A stretch of 64,000 bases of DNA from Nymphaea colorata (lineage: Eukaryota > Streptophyta > Magnoliopsida > Nymphaeales > Nymphaeaceae). Below the pieces are notes generated by a model that searched no databases, was not told the DNA's origin, and saw only the letters and a list, made by a program, of their open reading frames with translations. How positions within the stretch are numbered: the first letter of the stretch is position 1; each line of letters begins with the position of its first letter. Position numbers and translations under genes: made by a program. Shown piece after piece: positions 59,001 through 64,000 of this stretch. The stretch is from the NCBI RefSeq assembly GCF_008831285.2, contig NC_045146.1, forward strand, positions 17,561,289 to 17,625,288. Reading direction: 5' to 3'.

Positions 59001-62000
59001 CGTCTTGTTGAAAGTCGAAACAGTGAAATTTATGCATGAAAAGTAAATTTTAAGTGCTTAATAGAAAAAATTGATACTTCTGTAGCCAACCATGGGAATT
59101 CCTTATTTGGAATAGTGAAATGATGCTTTTAATTTAAATGATCAATAGAATCATAAAAGTTGTAAAGAAAATTCTCGAACAATTCTTATCCTGTTTCATT
59201 GGTTCTCAAGTAAGATCCATGAGTCAACGTTTAAATATCACAAACAAACACATGGTTTGAACAATTTTTGTTGGTATAGCTACAAAATTACTTCCATGAT
59301 ACTAGAGATATGATTTACATTCAGAAGAAGAATTTCTTGTCCTATAATTGTTTTCTGGCCATGTTAGGCTGTGTTTTAGGCTTTTAGCTTTATCAACTTC
59401 TTTTATCTTCTTTTATAATAATGCAAATGCTTTCGTATTCATTTACTGATAACATACACTGGATGTTAGGACATTTTTTTTGTCAATTCCACCTGGATCA
59501 TTGACTTCTGGAAGAATCTACTCTTCAAATTTTGGCAACAATTTGAGTGAAAATTTTAAGGAAATAAATCTCGATGTTTGCATGATAATAACTGTATGGT
59601 CCAATGTAGTCTTTGACCAACTCAGTTGTTGGTACTCAGGATCATGCTCTCTGAATGATGAGGCCAATTTTGTCACATGATTCCAGACTTAGTTTTCAAC
59701 TTAGATTATAAAGAACGTAAGGGATCTTGTTTTGGTATTTGGCCAACTTTAATTCTGGTACTTCCTTGAGCGGACCTGGTCCTGCTAAATGATGAAAGCC
59801 AAATTTGACAAGTGGCTTCACTTGGAGGTTCTATTCAAGAAAGCAATAGCACCACTTATGCTTATTAACATGAGTGCTGCTTAGGCCTTCTCATGTGCTA
59901 TTTACTAAGATAAAGTGCTCCTCAGAAATTTCTTTATTTTAATATCTGATACTTTAACTTATTAGTAACTGTTGCTTCATGCCTCATAGCTGAGCATTTC
60001 TTTATGCAGGTGGGATGACTGAAGATAAAGTAGTTCAGAAGCGGAAGGAACTTGCTAAGTGGTTAAAAGAAAGCATCTTAAGATTGGGACCTACATTTAT
60101 CAAGATTGGGCAACAGTTCTCTACGAGGGTGGACATTCTTCCACAAGAATATGTTGATCAACTGTCAGAGCTTCAGGTTTAATTCTTAGTTCTAAAAAGC
60201 ACAATTCTGTTTCTCTTGCAGAATACTGTCACTTATAGCAATTAGCCATGCTTTTTGTTCTTCTTTGTTATCATGTAGGTCTGGAAGCATTTTTGTTGCA
60301 TTCTGTGTTTTTCTTCAACCTCAGAAATCTTAAAGAATAAAAGAAACTAACTTATCATTATCGGCTAAGTAAATATTTTAATGTACTTATTGTCATCTTA
60401 CTAGCTAAGTTGTCTATAACGTTTACATGCATACAGTTCTGTTGCCAATTATTGTTCATGATATACTGTCAAAATTATCTGCATATCATTGATTCCATTG
60501 CAATATCATTTTTGGGTGTCCATTAACTGTTTCTATCTCAGAATGTTGCAAATGGACAAATTTAAAGCATGATGATTGTTGTTGCTGATACTAAAAGTCC
60601 TTATTTCTGCTTCAGGATCAAGTACCTCCTTTCCCCTCAGAAACAGCTGTATCTATCATTCAGGAAGAGCTGGGAGGAACTACAGATACTCTTTTTGATA
60701 AGTTTGATTATGAGCCAATTGCTGCTGCAAGTCTCGGTGTGTTAAGTTCATTTTGGTTGCTTTAAAATTATAAAAAGTGGTTTTGTTTTATTGTGGCGTA
60801 AAATTTTCAAATGTTGAGTTTACATTGCTCAGGTCAAGTGCACCGTGCAAGGCTTAGAGGTCAGGAAGTCGTGGTTAAAGTACAAAGACCTGGCCTTAAG
60901 GATCTGTTTGATATTGATCTAAAGAACTTAAGGGTTTGAACTTTCTGCCTGTTTCTTGTACTATTTATCTACATTCTTTGTTTGTCTTCAATCACGGGAT
61001 ATATTATATTTATCATTTAAATTGTTAGTTTCATGATTTCATCAGAAGATAGATAACAAATTTTTGTCTGTTATAATGAAAAACAGGTATAAGGGGTGGT
61101 AGTAGTATCAGTTTTTCTCTACAAAGTTAATTTTTCACTCCATTGCAGCTCAAGAGCATGGTGTCCAATTAAATAACTATTTTAATTGTGATGTTAGCTC
61201 ATAGCTGTATGAGATGAGCACTATGAGCTATATCTGGAGCATTATATACAACATTTAATGGTTGATGTGTGTTCGTAAATAAGCCCTGGAGACTGATCAA
61301 GAAGGATCCAAAAATTAACAATACTGTGCTGAACATGTTTGTTGAATTAGAATAGTGATAGCAGATATATGTGCATATGTGTGCCTAGAAATACTTTAAT
61401 GTGTGTATGTGCATACATGTATCCACACGGGATATCCTTTAGAGGACTGCACACGAGATGCCAACTTCAAATGTCTTCTAATAGCCATGAATAAATCTAA
61501 GGTTGGGTTAAACATTATGTCATCATGCCATAGGAAAATATATAAATAACATGCCTAATTGCCTAGGAATGAACCAGAAGAGAGAAAATAATAAAAAAGC
61601 CCAGTTTTGACTCTGTCATCCTTTATACTTTTTCTTTAGTTGTTGTTGTTTTTTTTTTTTAAATAACTGAATGTTTCTATGTAGGATAAAATAAAGTCAA
61701 CCTTTTCACCTTTTTTTCTCTTCTTTCGCAGAAGCGCAAAAGATGGTTAACTTTTTGCGGATTGTTCCTTGTATTTTGATAAATTGATTTTCAAATGTAA
61801 ACATTTTTTTTTTTTTCATTCTGGGCAGGCCCATTTGTTATGATTGTATTTAACCAGATGTTTTCTGCTGATTGGTTTGTTTCTATATTTATTTGTATAT
61901 CTCTCTAGGTCATTGCGGAATATCTGCAGAAGGTTGATCCTAAATCAGATGGTGCAAAAAGAGATTGGGTTGCCATCTATGATGAGTGTGCAACTGTGCT

Positions 62001-63414
62001 ATATCAGGTTCCGCTAGTTCCATTTCCTTCATAAATTATAATGCAACAAATCTTTGCGACTGATAGACTTGCGAAAGGGTTATGTATGTCAGCTGCCATA
62101 GGTGAAATGTTATAATTGTGACAGCTACCATACACCAATAAATTGAGAAAGATATTCGGTTTGTATGTCAGATCAAGGGTTTCCGGCTGTTTCTCATGAG
62201 ATCCTGATGTTTATGCAGGAGATTGATTATTCCATCGAGGCTGCTAATGCACAAAAATTTGCAGAAAACTTCAAAAACATGGATTATGTAAAAATTCCAG
62301 AGATCTTTTGGGAGTACACCACTCCACAGGTTGGTGGTTTTCTTTCATCCTTGTAATTGTTAATTGTATAGTGAATATACTTTCTGTGTCATAATGTGAT
62401 AAACCAAATTCTTGTAGGTATTAACCATGGAATATGTTCCTGGAATAAAAATAAATAGGATAGCAGCATTAGATCAATTAGGTGTTGACCGCCAAAGGTA
62501 AGTAGAGAACCAAAATAGATGTTCTAGTTTATACTTTTGTACATATCAAAGAACCATGATTGATAGACTCCTTCTGCAGATTGGGTCGCTATGCTGTTGA
62601 ATCTTACTTGGAACAAATTCTTTCTCATGGATTCTTTCATGCTGATCCAGTGAGTAACTTGAACCATTGCTTTACTTCTAGCAAGGCCTTTATAAGATTT
62701 ATGCTTTTTGTTTGGTGAGGGTTCCACCTGTCTCTCTTATCAAAATATGAGTCCTTCGAGTTTTATAGTGGACTGCTTATTATGATGGGAGAGCTTCTTA
62801 AGAAGTTGGCATATGTTTGGATAGGACATGTTCTGATGGGAAGAACATTTTAAGCATTTATTTTACATATATATATATATATATATTTTTAAATGCATGG
62901 CTCCTCAGTTTAGCCTTTGACTTTTATTTTCTTCAACGTAGTAGGAAAAGGACTTTTGTAGTGGAAAATTTTGTGTCCAAAGTACTGCTCTAGATACCTG
63001 ATAAAGTTTCTTATTGTCCTTATTGGCCAGTTTTTGAGCTAAGTTCTTCTTATAGTTGCAGCTTTTGCTACTTCTTGTTACCAACAGTATGAAAATATAG
63101 TTGGTGTATCCACAAGGCTTTCATTTTGACACACTGTATTCCTTTTCTTTTTCAGCATCCCGGAAATATTGCAGTGGATGATGTCAATGGTGGAAGACTC
63201 ATCTTCTATGATTTTGGAATGATGGGAAGGTACTTTTTTTCTCACAGTGATGAAGGTTCTTGGAAGTCATTTGGTTTGTCAATCTTTGGTTGCTGTTGTT
63301 TCTTACCAGCTTGTTATTGGATTTACTTCTACATCCTTATGCAGCATTAGTCCAAACATCAGGGAAGGTTTACTTGAGGCATTCTATGGAATCTATGAGA
63401 AAGACCCAGAAAAG
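56096..63414 (+). CDS. Plastid ABC1-type atypical kinase, ABC1K7/ABC1K8-like (exons 1-11, partial at right edge)
   Basis: Exons seen: 56096-56560, 58368-58503, 60010-60176, 60616-60736, 60833-60933, 61909-62007, 62219-62329, 62418-62497, 62580-62649, 63156-63229, 63345-63414 (498 aa so far, phase 0 at the last donor). The N-terminus is a Ser/Arg/Thr-rich transit peptide, followed by an NG-rich linker (about 63-120). From [16 protein letters not shown] on it follows Arabidopsis ABC1K8 (OSA1) and ABC1K7. UbiB-kinase motifs are present: the KxGQ motif in [11 protein letters not shown], the alanine-rich loop AAASLGQVHRA, the lysine in VVVKVQRPG, ExD in [19 protein letters not shown] across exons 9-10, and DFGMMG. 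These proteins sit at plastoglobules or envelope membranes and affect lipid and iron or oxidative-stress balance. The C-terminal part lies beyond the window. Confidence 0.94.
56561..58367 (+). other. ABC1 kinase intron 1
   Basis: A 1.8 kb GT-AG intron between the transit/linker exon and the conserved VSVAPGG exon. It holds the family A MITE copy 2, whose right end is only 109 bases before exon 2. Confidence 0.8.
57870..58258 (+). mobile_element. hAT-like MITE, family A copy 2 (389 bp)
   Basis: It is flanked by a perfect 8-bp target duplication GTTCATGG (57862-57869 and 58259-58266). The inverted ends are CTATGTCACATGGGTG (left) and CTAACTCACATGGGTATGCC (right, reversed). It shares with copy 1 the GGTGCGGGTG-type subterminal repeats, the A-run plus (AT)n tract (57977-58030), and TTATATAAGTAATTTTATTT. 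Same orientation as copy 1. No coding capacity. Confidence 0.88.
58504..60009 (+). other. ABC1 kinase intron 2
   Basis: A 1.5 kb AT-rich GT-AG intron with no bounded repeat or gene recognised. Confidence 0.75.
60934..61908 (+). other. ABC1 kinase intron 5
   Basis: A 975-base AT-rich GT-AG intron. Nothing else was recognised. Confidence 0.75.
62650..63155 (+). other. ABC1 kinase intron 9
   Basis: A 506-base GT-AG intron that splits HADP from HPGN. It contains an (AT)n run at about 62867-62886. Confidence 0.75.
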
Positions 63415-64000
63415 GTAGTCTATTTCTTTTTTCTTATGAGTGTGCTTAAGTCACACCAGTTCCAAACTTTCTTTATGAAGAGAAACTAGCTGCTCACATA
63501 TTTTAGAAAGAAATACATGGTGCAATATAACTACAATTATAATAAGCATATTCACTATAACTTCAAATTGTTAGCAAAATTTTTATGGCAAAAAAAAAAA
63601 TTCAATTTTTGCATTTTTTTGGGGCCTTTTTTGGCATATATCAAAGCTGAACAATGCTTCTATTGTAAGTGTAATTTAAATAATAAAGTATGCCTTGGTT
63701 GCTTTTCTTGGCTTGTATTTCTCTCTCCTATCTGGTATCTTTAGTTGTTTATGGGCTGTCTATGTGAATGAACCAGCCAGAAGTACCTTCACAAATAAGG
63801 GCCTAAATCCTAATGGAAAGTATATTTAGGTTGATCAAAATTGGTTTTCTAAGTTATTCTTGTTTAGTTTTTTTCGGAAAAGGTTCTCTAAGTGCATTAT
63901 AAAAGGTTTCAAAAGCATCAAAAGGAAAAATATGCATTTGACAATTGTATATATACAAAAAAATCTAAAACGGACTCCTGAATTGCAATTGATGTCATAT
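63415..64000 (+). other. Start of ABC1 kinase intron 11, cut by the window edge
   Basis: An AT-rich sequence after the donor GTAGTC. The next expected coding segment of this family, beginning near VLQAM, is not found before the window ends. Confidence 0.7.

Noticed and set aside
2093-63414. A biosynthetic or defence gene cluster
   Set aside because: The nine genes belong to unrelated housekeeping pathways on both strands, with no shared regulation visible.

Overview
This is a plant nuclear chromosome segment. Every gene has close angiosperm counterparts: plastid and mitochondrial targeting peptides, many spliceosomal introns, a vacuolar NHX antiporter, a GATL glycosyltransferase, a CRS2-associated factor and a plastid ABC1 kinase. 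The genes are intron-rich and AT-rich, except for the single-exon GATL gene and exon 1 of the CRS2-associated factor. I cannot name the species. All exon joins below were read by eye and checked by codon arithmetic; no transcript data were available.

Layout, left to right: a gene-free left edge (1-2092); cytosolic pyruvate kinase (+, 3 exons, 510 aa, with a 6.6 kb first intron full of old repeats); ABCE/RLI2 ribosome-recycling ATPase (+, 11 exons, 605 aa); vacuolar Na+(K+)/H+ antiporter of the NHX1-4 type (-, 14 exons, 527 aa), convergent with ABCE; plastid/cytosol glutathione synthetase (+, 12 exons, 556 aa); GATL family GT8 protein (+, 1 exon, 348 aa); exosome cap subunit RRP4 (+, 7 exons, 324 aa); a DUF1068 membrane protein (-, 3 exons including a 24-nt microexon, 182 aa); a mitochondrial-type CRS2-associated factor with two CRM domains (+, 5 exons, 440 aa); and the first 11 exons (498 aa) of a plastid ABC1K7/8-type atypical kinase that runs off the right edge.

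The genes are unrelated housekeeping or stress-physiology genes, each with its own promoter. I see no operon-like or biosynthetic cluster and no undescribed multi-gene system. The interesting biology is in gene structure and small repeats: an AT-AC (U12-type) intron in the glutathione synthetase gene; a GC-AG intron in ABCE; a tandem duplication that copies the last codons, stop and 3' flank of the NHX gene; a hAT-like MITE family with two intronic copies, each with a perfect 8-bp target duplication; three further hAT-like MITE candidates; several tRNA-derived SINE-like copies; and an eroded Ty3/gypsy pol fossil in the pyruvate kinase intron.
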